64,000 nt of DNA, taken from JADLHS01 sp964553795. Lineage in GTDB: Bacteria > Verrucomicrobiota > Verrucomicrobiia > Limisphaerales > JADLHS01. The translations under genes were made by a program, and so were the position numbers. Below, piece by piece: positions 42,310-51,749 of this stretch. Position 1 is the first letter of the stretch. Every line of letters starts with the position of its first letter. The notes beneath the pieces are model-generated. The model was not told the DNA's origin. It saw only the letters and a list, made by a program, of their open reading frames with translations, and did no database searches. The DNA lies in assembly GCA_964553795.1 (NCBI GenBank), contig CAZKMR010000009.1, forward strand, positions 1 through 64,000, written 5' to 3'.

Positions 42310-43095
42310 TCACCGGGTGGTGCTGAACCAGCCGTAGGGTTGTTTGCCGGTGGTCATGGTTTCCGCGTGGCGATTGGTGTTGGCCGCCAGGGTGGAAACG
42401 TGGTTGTCGAAATAGCCGTAGTTACGGCTGTTACCGTGGACCGGTTTATCGGGCAACTGATCCCACGTGCCGGCCAACGTGGCCGCGCTCCCGCCCGGCA
42501 TCTCCCGGTCCAAATCCACGATGGTCCCGTTGGCCGAAGGGCTGACGATGTTGCCAAACTTGGGCGAGGAGTATGCCCACAGCGTGGCGCCCTCCACAAA
42601 CGCCCGCAACCGATACATGCGCCGCTGTTGATTCACATCGTTCGCCACCGCGGGCCGCGTCGCATATTGCGGATTGCGAATGAACGAAGGGCAGGTCAGC
42701 ACTTTGCTTTCCGAAGTGGTCTGCGAAACCAACGTCCGCGCATTGGCCAGAAACGGGGCGATGTGAAAGGCCAGTTCGGGGCGGGTGGGCCACGCATCGA
42801 CCCACGAATTCCGCACGTCCCGTTCCAGCGTCAAACCGTTGGGCGTTCCGTCTTGATTGATGTTGTAGGGCAGGCGGTCATCGTTATCACCCGCAAAGAG
42901 CGTGATCCCCAATAACACCTGCTTGAGATTTGAAACGCATTGGATGTTAAGCGCCTTGGCTTTGGCCCGGGATAATGCCGGCAGGAGCATCGCCGCCAAA
43001 ATCGCAATGATGGCGATGACCACGAGTAATTCGATCAGCGTGAAGGCTGGTCGCGCCGACACCGAAGGGGATGGAGTGCGGGTGGCTAATGTCAT
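42310..43095 (-). CDS. Prepilin-like H-x9-DG family protein
   Basis: A 261-residue pseudopilin-like protein. The leader is ARPAFTLIELLVVIAIIAIL, so the residue before the cleavage point is Ala rather than Gly. The body has NIQCVSNLKQVLLGITLFAGD and ends with a divergent motif (RNYGYFDNHVSTL) in place of the usual ADGH. It is the first gene of the minus-strand polysaccharide locus, 69 nt before the beta-strand-repeat gene. Such proteins commonly sit next to secreted enzymes in this phylum; an adhesion or secretion role is inferred only. Confidence 0.83.
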   Translation of the reverse strand: MTLATRTPSPSVSARPAFTLIELLVVIAIIAILAAMLLPALSRAKAKALNIQCVSNLKQVLLGITLFAGDNDDRLPYNINQDGTPNGLTLERDVRNSWVDAWPTRPELAFHIAPFLANARTLVSQTTSESKVLTCPSFIRNPQYATRPAVANDVNQQRRMYRLRAFVEGATLWAYSSPKFGNIVSPSANGTIVDLDREMPGGSAATLAGTWDQLPDKPVHGNSRNYGYFDNHVSTLAANTNRHAETMTTGKQPYGWFSTTR

Positions 43096-43130
43096 GCTCC
43101 GACCTTAGCCGCCGGATGACGGCTCCCGCT

Positions 43131-43155
43131 ATCACATCATAGTGTGATTTTTTTT
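43131..43155. promoter_or_regulatory. Dyad ATCACA-N6-TGTGAT followed by eight T
   Basis: ATCACA at 43131-43136 and TGTGAT at 43143-43148 form a perfect dyad with a 6-nt centre, and T continues from 43148 to 43155. It lies between the divergent prepilin-like gene (start 43095) and sugar-binding lipoprotein gene (start 43276). It could be a regulator operator controlling the locus, or a weak intrinsic terminator reading rightward. Confidence 0.4.
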
Positions 43156-43275
43156 CCAACAACTCGTCTTAGCATATTCACCATGATCCACACCACTCCA
43201 CGTGCGCCGCAAAACTGCCTTCACCGGCAAACCAACCAACCCAACCGGGTTGTCGCCACCCCCAATCCTATCCGG

Positions 43276-44274
43276 ATGCTCCGAAAAACCCTGCCGTCCC
43301 TGGCACTGGCCATCGGTGTAGCCACCTTGCTTCAAGGCTGCAACAAGCAGGACCAAAGCGGCGCAACTCAGCCCGGGACAAAACGTTTGCATCTCGCGTT
43401 TGTCGCCAATTCCCCGGGCGAGTATTGGTCGGTCGTCAATCTCGGGTGCAGCATTGCCGCGCAACAACTGGGCGACGTGGATGTGGATTTTCGTTACCCG
43501 ACCGCCACCACCATCGAAGCCCAACAACAGATCGTGACCAATCTGCTTGCTGCGGGCGTGGATGGCATTGCCATCAGCCCGATTGATGCCGAACGCCAGA
43601 CGGATTTCCTTAATTACCTTGCCTCGCAAACGCTGTTGATTTGCGCGGACAGTGATGCGGCCCAAAGCAAACGGGTGAAATACATTGGCACGGATAACGT
43701 CGCCGCCGGAAAACAGGTCGCCGCCCTGATTCAGGACGCCCTGCCTGCCGGTGGCAAAATTGCCGTGTTTGTCGGTTACGCCCAGGCTCAGAACACCAAA
43801 GACCGCCTCCAAGGCATCCGCTCCGGCTTGGACGCCGCCAGGATAAAGATTGTCGAGATCCTGGAAGACGGCCAACAAAGCAGCGGCACTCGAGATAACG
43901 TCATGGCCGCGCTGGCCAAACATCCGGACCTGGCGGGTGTCGTCGGGATTTCCGGTTATCACGGCCCGGAGTTGCTCACCGCGCTGCGGGCGGCTGGCAA
44001 GACCGGGAGCGTAAAAATCGTCTGCTTCGATGATAACAGTGATACCCTGGCGGGCATTGTTGCCGGCGATATCCACGGAACGATTGCGCAAAAACCGTTT
44101 CACATCGGCAAGCAAACTATCGTTCACCTGCACCACCAACTGCGTCATCCCGAACCCGGGGCGGCGAAAACAAATACGTTCATCGAATCGCGCGTGCTCA
44201 CCCGGACCAATGTCGAACATCACATGGCCCAGCAACGCAACATTTCCGTTTACCTGAAAGACAAGAGTCCGTAG
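43276..44274 (+). CDS. Sugar-binding periplasmic lipoprotein (RbsB/Peripla_BP_4-like)
   Basis: The 332-residue product has a lipoprotein signal (MLRKTLPSLALAIGVATLLQ, then GC with the lipidated Cys). A type 1 periplasmic binding protein fold of the ribose/xylose class follows: LAFVANSPGEYWSVVNLGC, QQQIVTNLLAAGVDGIAISP, YIGTDNVAAGKQVA, GYAQAQNTKDRLQGIRSGL and IVCFDDNSDTLAGI. No ABC permease or ATPase is nearby; the next genes are a sensor kinase and regulator. It may therefore act as a sensory receptor rather than for uptake. ATG 43276 is chosen for the lipoprotein signal; upstream in-frame ATGs lack one. Confidence 0.85.
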   Translation: MLRKTLPSLALAIGVATLLQGCNKQDQSGATQPGTKRLHLAFVANSPGEYWSVVNLGCSIAAQQLGDVDVDFRYPTATTIEAQQQIVTNLLAAGVDGIAISPIDAERQTDFLNYLASQTLLICADSDAAQSKRVKYIGTDNVAAGKQVAALIQDALPAGGKIAVFVGYAQAQNTKDRLQGIRSGLDAARIKIVEILEDGQQSSGTRDNVMAALAKHPDLAGVVGISGYHGPELLTALRAAGKTGSVKIVCFDDNSDTLAGIVAGDIHGTIAQKPFHIGKQTIVHLHHQLRHPEPGAAKTNTFIESRVLTRTNVEHHMAQQRNISVYLKDKSP

Positions 44275-44437
44275 CTCGCGCTTGAGTGGCTGGCGGAGGA
44301 TCGCTCCAATGTTCAATGACATGCTGAACTCTAATCGAGCCGGCAGGCGATGCTTGCGAATCACAAACAACCGTCGTCCGCCCCGTCACCCGGCGGATCA
44401 CCTCGTGAGTTGACGCTGCCGGCTTCCTCAACAAACC

Positions 44438-47400
44438 TTGTTGGCATTGCCTGATTTCAACTTCAACCGCGCCCGGCACTCGGCGGCCATTCTGATTCTA
44501 GGATGGCTGGCCAGCAGCGGTGTGTTTCCAGCTCTGGCGCGTCCGCTTGAACCGGGAGCAACGAAATATTGGGCGCGAACGTGGCAGACCGATGAGGGAC
44601 TGCCGCGCAACACCATCACCTCCATCGCGCAGACGCCCGATCGGTATTTATGGCTGGGCACTCCGTTCGGGGTCATTCGTTTTGATGGGGTCACCTTCAC
44701 GCAAATGGAGGGTGACTTTTTTGCTGGTTTCACTCGCGCCCGCAGTCGGGTGCTTTATACGGATATCCGCGGCCGCTTGTGGATCGGCACCGGTACCGCC
44801 GGAATCATCCGGCTCGATGGCAAAAGCTTCACGGTCATTGACAGCCAAAATGGTCTGCCCCACCCGACTGTCACCGCCATCTGCGAAGATATGCACGGGA
44901 CCGTTTGGATCGGAACGCAGGACGGAAACCTGGCGTGGGTGGACCCGGCGGATCGGGTTCATCCCGTCGCTCCGTTTCGCGGGGAGCGCACCGGCGGAGC
45001 GATCCAGTTGGTGCGCGACATTCAGGGCACCCTCTGGTTTGCCCAACGCGGCGCGTATGGGCAACTGGCGGAAGGTGTCGCCACGAATGTCACCGTCATT
45101 CCCAATGCATCGGTCGTGTTGTGCCCCAGCCGCGATGGCGGCATGTGGTTGAGCGCCGGCGATGTTTTGCAAAAACTTCCCTCCGTTGAAACGAATCAAC
45201 CCGTCATCAACCTCCCCTCTCCGGTCAGGGCGAATCAGGTCTTGGTGCTTTATGAAGGTCATGCCGGCGAACTATGGATCGGCAGCCAACGCGAAGGCGT
45301 GTTTCGCTATGCGGCTCAAGCGTTCACGCACGAATTCAAAACGTCCCACCGCACCCAAGCCATTTTTGAAGATGCGGATGCCAACATCTGGATCGGCACC
45401 GAGGGCGGCGGCCTGTGTCGCTTGCGGCAAAAAATCTTTCAAACGCTCACCATGCGGGAGGGCTTGCCGCAATCGGTCCTGCTGTCCGTGTGCGAAGCGA
45501 CGAATGGGGATCTGTGGTTGTCCGGGCAAGGCCCCATGTTGATGAAGTGGCAGCCCGACGCCGTCTTGGAGCATATCTCCGGGTTCACCAACATCGGCAC
45601 CACCGCGATTCTGCCGCAACCTGAGGGCGGCATCTGGGTGGGCACCGTGGATTGGGGACTCTTCTCGGTAACGGACGCCCAACCCCAGCGCGTCGGCGAA
45701 GGGACGGCTTTCCGGAATCGGCAAATCCGGGCCATGCACCAAGATGCGCAGGGTCACCTATGGCTCGGTTGCCTGCCGGGAGGATTATTCCGATTGGCCG
45801 CGGGCGAACTGACTCTCCCCCAAAAATATTTTGATCTCGGCCTGCCCAACGATGCGATCTGGGCGATCACCGACGATGCCCAGGGCCACCTCTGGCTCGG
45901 CACCATTAGCGGCGAACTCTGGCGCTACGATGGCACGCGTTTCACCCGCTATGGTAAAGCGGAGGGATTGCCGGGCGCTTCCATCGGCGCGCTCCACGCC
46001 ACGGCGGAGGGAGACCTGTGGATCGGCACCCTGGGTGGCGGAATCGGCCGCTTGAAACACGGTCGATTTGTTTTTGCCGATGTTCGGCACGGACTGTTTG
46101 ATGACGTGATTTCCGGCATTGTGGATGACGGGCTGGGTTACTTCTGGCTGAGTTCGGATCGGGGCATCGTTCGAGTGCGCCGGCAGGAACTGGAGGCGTT
46201 CGCCGACGGAAATCGTGCCGACATCACCACCATTCATTATGGCAAAGACGATGATCTGGCGAATGTGGAGTGTATCGGCGGTTATCAACCTTCGGCCTGG
46301 CGCACCCGCTCCGGCAAGCTTTGGTTTGCCACCAGCAAAGGTGCGGTGTTGGTCGACCCACTGGCCATCACCACCAATGCTCGCCCACCAATTCTGGTTC
46401 TCGAACAAGTGCGTTTAGATGGACAGGAAGTGACGAATCGCCACGGCTTAAAGTTCTCGTACGGTTACGGCAAATTGGACTTCGAATACACCGCTCCCAG
46501 TTTCAATTCCCCGGATCAGGTTCGCTTCCGCCATCAACTCGTCGGATTGGACGCCGACTGGGTCGACAATGGCACCACCCGGCAGGCCTCCTACCCTCGA
46601 TTGGCGCCGGGCCGCTATGAGTTTCGATTCTCGGCTCGCAACCGGGAAGGCGGCTGGAATGAAAATCCAGTGACGATTCCCTTCGAGGTAACCCCGGCCT
46701 ACTGGCAGACCGCCTGGTTTCGCGTGGCGACGCTCCTGGGTTTCGGGGCGCTGGTCGCCGGCGGGGTTCGCTACCGCTACGTCCAAAAAATGCGGCGCAA
46801 GTTGCGCCAACTTGAACAGGCGCGGGCGGTGGAACAGGAACGGATGCGCATCGCGCGCGATATTCATGATGACCTTGGCGCCCGACTCACCCAGATGGCG
46901 TTTCTCAGCGACATGGTGGCAGGCGAAAACGGCGTCACCGGCAAAGCCCAGGAACGGCTCGTGAAGTTGGCCGACAGTTCCCGCGAAGCGATTCGTTCCC
47001 TGGATGAAATCGTCTGGGCTGTCAACCCCCGCAAAGATTCGTTGCCGGACTTCGTGGATTACCTCAGTCACCACGCCAACGAGTTTTTCCGCACCTCCAA
47101 TACCCGGTGTCGGCAGAACCTGCCGCTCCTCATTCCGGACCTTTCCTTGCCGACGGACGTGCGCCATCACCTGTTTCTCGCCTGCAAGGAAGCACTCACC
47201 AATATTTCCAAACATGCGCACGCCACTGAAGTCTGGCTGCAACTGGAGATCACCGAAGCGGATTTACGCATCATTATCGAAGACAACGGCCGCGGGTTTC
47301 AACCCGCCACCCCCGCCTCCCGCGGCAATGGCCTGACCAACCTGAGTAACCGGCTCGCCACCATCGGCGGCCAATGTCACGTGCAATCGCAGCCCGGTCA

Positions 47401-47497
47401 GGGCACTCGCATCCACCTCCAGATCAAGGTGGCGGGTCTCCCGGCCGCCACCCCGAAACCAAACCCACTCCCAAGTAATGCCACCCCTCCAACCTGA
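44438..47497 (+). CDS. Two-component sensor kinase with beta-propeller sensor domain
   Basis: A 1019-residue protein. A probable signal segment (SAAILILGWLASSGVFPALA) precedes a large periplasmic double-propeller of Reg_prop repeats (WQTDEGLPRNTITSIAQTPD, LWLGTPFGVIRFDG, LWIGTEGGGLCRL and others), then a Y_Y_Y-type domain (FEYTAPSFNSPDQVRFRHQL) and one membrane helix (FRVATLLGFGALVAGGVRY). The cytoplasmic part is HisKA_3 (IARDIHDDLGARLTQMAFLS, phospho-acceptor His810) and an HATPase (IIEDNGRGF, GNGLTNLSNRL). This layout is typical of glycan-sensing kinases. The start is TTG, at 44438 or another nearby. The regulator gene follows after 8 nt. Confidence 0.9.
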   Translation: MLALPDFNFNRARHSAAILILGWLASSGVFPALARPLEPGATKYWARTWQTDEGLPRNTITSIAQTPDRYLWLGTPFGVIRFDGVTFTQMEGDFFAGFTRARSRVLYTDIRGRLWIGTGTAGIIRLDGKSFTVIDSQNGLPHPTVTAICEDMHGTVWIGTQDGNLAWVDPADRVHPVAPFRGERTGGAIQLVRDIQGTLWFAQRGAYGQLAEGVATNVTVIPNASVVLCPSRDGGMWLSAGDVLQKLPSVETNQPVINLPSPVRANQVLVLYEGHAGELWIGSQREGVFRYAAQAFTHEFKTSHRTQAIFEDADANIWIGTEGGGLCRLRQKIFQTLTMREGLPQSVLLSVCEATNGDLWLSGQGPMLMKWQPDAVLEHISGFTNIGTTAILPQPEGGIWVGTVDWGLFSVTDAQPQRVGEGTAFRNRQIRAMHQDAQGHLWLGCLPGGLFRLAAGELTLPQKYFDLGLPNDAIWAITDDAQGHLWLGTISGELWRYDGTRFTRYGKAEGLPGASIGALHATAEGDLWIGTLGGGIGRLKHGRFVFADVRHGLFDDVISGIVDDGLGYFWLSSDRGIVRVRRQELEAFADGNRADITTIHYGKDDDLANVECIGGYQPSAWRTRSGKLWFATSKGAVLVDPLAITTNARPPILVLEQVRLDGQEVTNRHGLKFSYGYGKLDFEYTAPSFNSPDQVRFRHQLVGLDADWVDNGTTRQASYPRLAPGRYEFRFSARNREGGWNENPVTIPFEVTPAYWQTAWFRVATLLGFGALVAGGVRYRYVQKMRRKLRQLEQARAVEQERMRIARDIHDDLGARLTQMAFLSDMVAGENGVTGKAQERLVKLADSSREAIRSLDEIVWAVNPRKDSLPDFVDYLSHHANEFFRTSNTRCRQNLPLLIPDLSLPTDVRHHLFLACKEALTNISKHAHATEVWLQLEITEADLRIIIEDNGRGFQPATPASRGNGLTNLSNRLATIGGQCHVQSQPGQGTRIHLQIKVAGLPAATPKPNPLPSNATPPT

Positions 47498-47505
47498 GCC
47501 TCGCC

Positions 47506-48156
47506 ATGCCCATTAAAGTTGTCGTAATTGAAGACGATGCCCGCGTCCGGGATACGTTGGTGGAAATTCTCAACGAAGCGCCCGGCCTGCGCTGTGTGGC
47601 GCAATTCGACTGTGCCGAAGATGCGCTCAAGCAGTTTCCCAACGAGGACGCCGACGTCGCCTTGGTGGACATCAATCTGCCGGGACGCAACGGCATCGAA
47701 TTGGTGAGTGAATTGAAAACCCGCCAACCCCGACTGCATCTGGTGATGATGACGGTTTACGAAGACACGGAACAGATCTTCAACTCGCTCCAGGCGGGCG
47801 CCACAGGTTATCTGCTGAAACGCGCGCGCCCCGCAGATATTGTCAATTCGATCCACGACGTTTTCAAAGGCGGCTCGCCGATGTCCCCGGAAATTGCGCG
47901 CAAGGTGGTCCTCTTCTTCCACAAACAACGCGGCATTTCGGCGGAGATCGAACAATTGACCAAACGCGAAGTGGAGATCCTGACCCAACTGGCCAAAGGC
48001 AGCCTCTACAAGGAAATCGCCGACCACATGAACATCAGCCTGGACACGGTCCGCACGCACTTGCAACACATCTACAACAAACTTCAGGTTCACTCGCGGC
48101 ATGAAGCGGTGCTGAAGTTTTTGGACCGGCCCAAGGAAAACCAGCCACTCCGTTAA
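47506..48156 (+). CDS. NarL/FixJ-family response regulator
   Basis: A 216-residue regulator. The receiver domain (VVVIEDDARVRDTLVEIL, phospho-acceptor Asp55 in ALVDINLPG, switch Lys105 in GYLLKRA) is followed by a LuxR-type helix-turn-helix (LTKREVEILTQLAKGSLYKE, HMNISLDTVRTHLQHIYNKL). It is the partner of the upstream HisKA_3 kinase, 8 nt away. Its targets probably include the adjacent polysaccharide locus on the opposite strand, an inference from position only. Confidence 0.93.
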   Translation: MPIKVVVIEDDARVRDTLVEILNEAPGLRCVAQFDCAEDALKQFPNEDADVALVDINLPGRNGIELVSELKTRQPRLHLVMMTVYEDTEQIFNSLQAGATGYLLKRARPADIVNSIHDVFKGGSPMSPEIARKVVLFFHKQRGISAEIEQLTKREVEILTQLAKGSLYKEIADHMNISLDTVRTHLQHIYNKLQVHSRHEAVLKFLDRPKENQPLR

Positions 48157-48511
48157 TCGTTATTCCTCGGCCAAAGTTGGCACAACCAACAGAAATTAAA
48201 CGCGACAACGAGACATGGTCGGACGTTTAAAACCGCGGCCAATTGATTTTGAGCCACCGCGCGTTCGATTCTCTTGACCTGTTCCCTTGCTGGTTTCAAC
48301 AATTCTCGTAGTGAGCACGCCTGAATTTCTGAGCCCGGGTGCGACGCTCGCGACTCGCATCGCTCCAACCAATCCCGCCGAGCTTTACGCCAACACGAAT
48401 CTTCCCAACGCTGCCGCCTGCGCCTCTGAAAACCCCCATGGGATGACACTTCACGAAACCCGGATTGCTCCCGGCTGAAAAGAGGTCACGTTTTGCGATT
48501 TGTCTTCCCCC
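48157..48511. other. Intergenic stretch without recognised gene
   Basis: About 355 bp between the response regulator and the terminator of the convergent RND operon. Short open frames exist on both strands but lack family resemblance, ribosome-binding sites or coupling. No repeat or RNA gene was recognised. The motif GGACGTTTAA occurs here at about 48222 and again at about 48549, probably by chance. Confidence 0.5.
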
Positions 48512-48553
48512 GAAAAAGTTTGTCCCCCGCCCGGAGATTTCCGAGTGGGGGAC
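48512..48553 (-). terminator. Rho-independent terminator of the RND efflux operon
   Basis: On the minus strand a GTCCCCC/GGGGGAC stem (48547-48553 with 48522-48528), with imperfect inner pairing, is followed by AAACTTTTT. It lies 35 nt beyond the stop of the RND pump gene. Confidence 0.75.
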
Positions 48554-48587
48554 GTTTAACGCCGCGACGGTTGAACCGATGGTGCAG

Positions 48588-51500
48588 TTACTTGGCCGCC
48601 ACCATTTCCTCCTCCACCACTGGCGTGTCAGTGGCTTCTTTGGCGGGAATGGCTTCGCGTTCCCCGGCGTGCTCCTTGGCGATTAAAACATAGATGGCGG
48701 GAATCACCAGCAGGGTGAAAATCGTGCCCAACGCCATACCGGCCACGACGATAATCCCGATGGAATTGCGCGCCGCCGCGCCCGCGCCGCTCACCAGCGT
48801 CAGCGGGAAGTGACCGCACACGGTCGCCACACTGGTCATCAGAACTGGCCGCAACCGCACCAACGTCGCTTCGCGCACGGCTTCAAGTTTCGTTTTACCG
48901 CTGCGCTGCAGTTCGTTCGCGAATTCCACGATCAGAATCCCGTTTTTGGCCACCAACCCGACCAGGGTCACCAACCCGACTTGCGCGTAAATGTTCAGCG
49001 TGGTGGTCCAGCCGTCCGTCCAGAAGTGCAGGTTCGGATTGGGGAATTTCAGGAAACTGAACAGCAGGGCGCTGAACATCGCCAGCGGGACCGAGCCCAG
49101 CAGAATGATGAACGGATCGCGGAAGCTGTTGAACTGCGCCGCGAGCACCAGGAAAATCAATACCACCGACAGCGCAAACGCCGGCAGGAACTTGTTGCCT
49201 TCGCTGCGCAATTGCCGCGATTCCCCGGTGTAATCGATGGTGTAACCTTGGGGCAGAATCTGGTTCGCCTCGGTTTCCAAAAAATTCAGGGCTTCGTCCA
49301 GCGGGCGAATCGCGACGCCGGAGATTTTGACCGCGTTCATCTGTTGAAACCGGTTCAACGCGCGCGGCGTGGTCTTTTTCTCGAACCGTGCAAAGGTGCT
49401 CAGCGGCACTAATTGGTTGTCCGGGCCTTTGACGTAGTGCGTCTCCAGTTGCTCCGGCGTGAGACGTTCGACGCGCTGGAGTTGCGGAATGACTTTGTAG
49501 GCGCGCCCTCCGTAGCTGAACCGGTTCACGTAATTGCCGCTCACCAACGCCGCGAGGTCGGAACTGACGGTTTGCATGTCGAGTCCGAGCGCCGCGACTT
49601 TATCGTGGTCGAGCACCAGTTCCACTTCCGGCTGATCCAACTTGGTATCCAGAATCGGCGGAAACGCGAACATGCCATTGGTCGCGGCCTTGGCTTGCAC
49701 CTGTTGCGCGAACTGCAAAATCTGCTCCGGCTCGGCCGTGCTGCAAATCAGGAATTCCACCGGCATGTCGCCGCCGCCCGGAAGCGCGGGTGGTGTAATG
49801 ATCATCGTGCGCACGCCAGGCACTTTGTTAACCTTGGCCTGCACTTCGGGGATCACCTCGAACACCGTGCGCTCACGCTCACCCCAGGGGTCCAACACCA
49901 ATCCGCCAAAACCGGAATCCGGCATGGTGATCTGGAAGGTGCGTTGGGCCTCCGGCGTGCTCAGCAACGCCTTGCCGATGGCATCCGTGTAATGCGAGGT
50001 TTGATCAATCGTCGCGTCCGCCGCAGCTTCGACGATGGTCATCATCACGCCCTGGTCTTCCGGCGGCGCGAGTTCCTTCGATGAAAACATGAATAGCGGA
50101 ACGGTCAGGAGCGACAAGCCAATCCAGATCACGTAAACCGCCGGACGGGCGCGCAACGTGGCGTCCAACACTCGCCCGTACTGTTTGCGCAACCAATCGA
50201 AGCCGTGATTGATCTTCCCCACCAGGCCGCGTTCCTCGGCTTTCGGGTCCAACAACATCGCCGACATCACGGGCGACAACGTCAGCGCCACGATGCCGGA
50301 AATGGTCACCGCACCGGCGAGTGTCACCGCAAACTCGCGGAACAACGAGCCGGTCAACCCGCCCTGGAACGCGATTGGCGCATACACCGCTGCCAGCGTG
50401 ATCGTCATGGCGATGACCGGACCGACCAGTTCCCGCGCGCCCAGCAAGGCGGCATTCAACGGCGAGCGACCTTCACGAATATGCCGTTCCACGTTCTCGA
50501 CGATGACAATGGCGTCGTCCACCACCAACCCGACGGACAAGACAATCGCCAACAACGTGAGCAGATTCAGCGTAAAGCCGAACACCTGCATCAGGAACAC
50601 CGCGCCGATCAGCGAAATGGGAATGGCGATGAGCGGAATCACCACGGACCGGAGCGAACCGAGGAACAGGAAGATGACGATTGCCACAATGGCCAGTGTT
50701 TCCGTCAAGGTCTTGATTACCTCATGGATCGCATCATCAATGTATTTCGTCGCGTCATAGGCCACGCGCCCGCTCAAGCCGGTGGGCAACTCGGCTTTGA
50801 TGAACTCCATTTCCTTGGTCACGCTCTTGATGACATCCAGCGCGTTGGCGTTCGGCAGCACCCACACGCCCATAAACACCGCGCGTTCGCCGGTGAACCG
50901 CACTTCCGTATCGTAATCCTCCGCGCCCAACGCCACGTCCGCCACGTCGCTCAAGCGCACCAACGTGTCTCCTTCCTGCCGCAGCACGAGATTCTTGAAT
51001 TCGTCCACCGAACGCAGGTCGGTGTTGGCGGTGAGGTTCACCTGCACAAGCGAACCTTTGGTGCGACCGATGGCGGAAAGGAAGTTATTCGCCGCCAGCG
51101 CCTGGCGCACTTCATTGGGACTGATGCCGAGAGCGGCGAGCCGATCGGCCTTCAGCCAGATGCGCATGGCGAAGGTGCGCCCGCCCAGAATGTCCGCCCG
51201 TTGCACCCCCGGCAGCGCCGAAAGTCGCGGTTGCACGACCCGCACGAGGTAATCGGTGATCTGGTTCGCTTCGAGAATGTCCGAGGTGAAACTCAAATAC
51301 GCCGAGGCAAACCGCGTATCGGCGGATTCCACGTTAATGATGGGCACCTCGGCTTCAGGCGGCAAATCACGCCGTACCTGATCCACTTTGGAACTGATTT
51401 CCGACAACGCCTTGGTGGCGTCATAATTCAACTTTAGTCGGGCGGTGATCATCGAGACGCCCAACTTGCTACTGGATTGGAGATATTCGATGCCATCAGC

Positions 51501-51722
51501 GGCCGCGATGGCGCGCTCCAGGGGTTGCGTGATGAACCCGCGCACCAGTTCCGCGCTCGCACCGACGTAGGCGGTGGTGACCGTCACAGTGGCATTTTCA
51601 CTGCGCGGATATTGCCGCACATTGAGCGAACGGATCGCCTGAATGCCGGCGATCAGAATCACGAGGTTGACCACAATGGCCAACACCGGACGCCGGATAA
51701 AAATGTCGGTGAAAGATTTCAT
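48588..51722 (-). CDS. RND efflux pump permease (AcrB/MexB-type, HAE1)
   Basis: A 1044-residue inner-membrane proton antiporter. It begins MKSFTDIFIRRPVLAIVVNL with the usual TM1, has VRQYPRSENATVTVTTAYVGAS, the porter domain duplicated after the first and second TM bundles, and the proton-relay signature GLVVDDAIVIVENVERH in TM4 with two Asp. Further typical segments are FREFAVTLAGAV and GLVAKNGILIVEFANEL in the second half. Length matches the family. The adaptor and TetR genes precede it in the same operon. The outer-membrane channel gene is not present, so a TolC-like partner must be encoded elsewhere. Substrate is unknown. Confidence 0.93.
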   Translation of the reverse strand: MKSFTDIFIRRPVLAIVVNLVILIAGIQAIRSLNVRQYPRSENATVTVTTAYVGASAELVRGFITQPLERAIAAADGIEYLQSSSKLGVSMITARLKLNYDATKALSEISSKVDQVRRDLPPEAEVPIINVESADTRFASAYLSFTSDILEANQITDYLVRVVQPRLSALPGVQRADILGGRTFAMRIWLKADRLAALGISPNEVRQALAANNFLSAIGRTKGSLVQVNLTANTDLRSVDEFKNLVLRQEGDTLVRLSDVADVALGAEDYDTEVRFTGERAVFMGVWVLPNANALDVIKSVTKEMEFIKAELPTGLSGRVAYDATKYIDDAIHEVIKTLTETLAIVAIVIFLFLGSLRSVVIPLIAIPISLIGAVFLMQVFGFTLNLLTLLAIVLSVGLVVDDAIVIVENVERHIREGRSPLNAALLGARELVGPVIAMTITLAAVYAPIAFQGGLTGSLFREFAVTLAGAVTISGIVALTLSPVMSAMLLDPKAEERGLVGKINHGFDWLRKQYGRVLDATLRARPAVYVIWIGLSLLTVPLFMFSSKELAPPEDQGVMMTIVEAAADATIDQTSHYTDAIGKALLSTPEAQRTFQITMPDSGFGGLVLDPWGERERTVFEVIPEVQAKVNKVPGVRTMIITPPALPGGGDMPVEFLICSTAEPEQILQFAQQVQAKAATNGMFAFPPILDTKLDQPEVELVLDHDKVAALGLDMQTVSSDLAALVSGNYVNRFSYGGRAYKVIPQLQRVERLTPEQLETHYVKGPDNQLVPLSTFARFEKKTTPRALNRFQQMNAVKISGVAIRPLDEALNFLETEANQILPQGYTIDYTGESRQLRSEGNKFLPAFALSVVLIFLVLAAQFNSFRDPFIILLGSVPLAMFSALLFSFLKFPNPNLHFWTDGWTTTLNIYAQVGLVTLVGLVAKNGILIVEFANELQRSGKTKLEAVREATLVRLRPVLMTSVATVCGHFPLTLVSGAGAAARNSIGIIVVAGMALGTIFTLLVIPAIYVLIAKEHAGEREAIPAKEATDTPVVEEEMVAAK

Positions 51723-51749
51723 ACGTGCGGACGCAAAGGAGCGCTTTGC

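Noticed and set aside
41560..42915. 451-codon plus-strand open frame
   Set aside because: Antisense to the N-terminus of the beta-strand-repeat protein and the prepilin gene; low-complexity Gly/Arg-rich, no domain.
48287..48478. Short open frame between the response regulator and the RND operon as a gene
   Set aside because: No Shine-Dalgarno sequence, no coupling and no family resemblance; treated as intergenic.
50205..51437. 410-codon plus-strand open frame
   Set aside because: Antisense to the RND pump gene, whose motifs are unmistakable; His/Gln/Arg-rich shadow composition.
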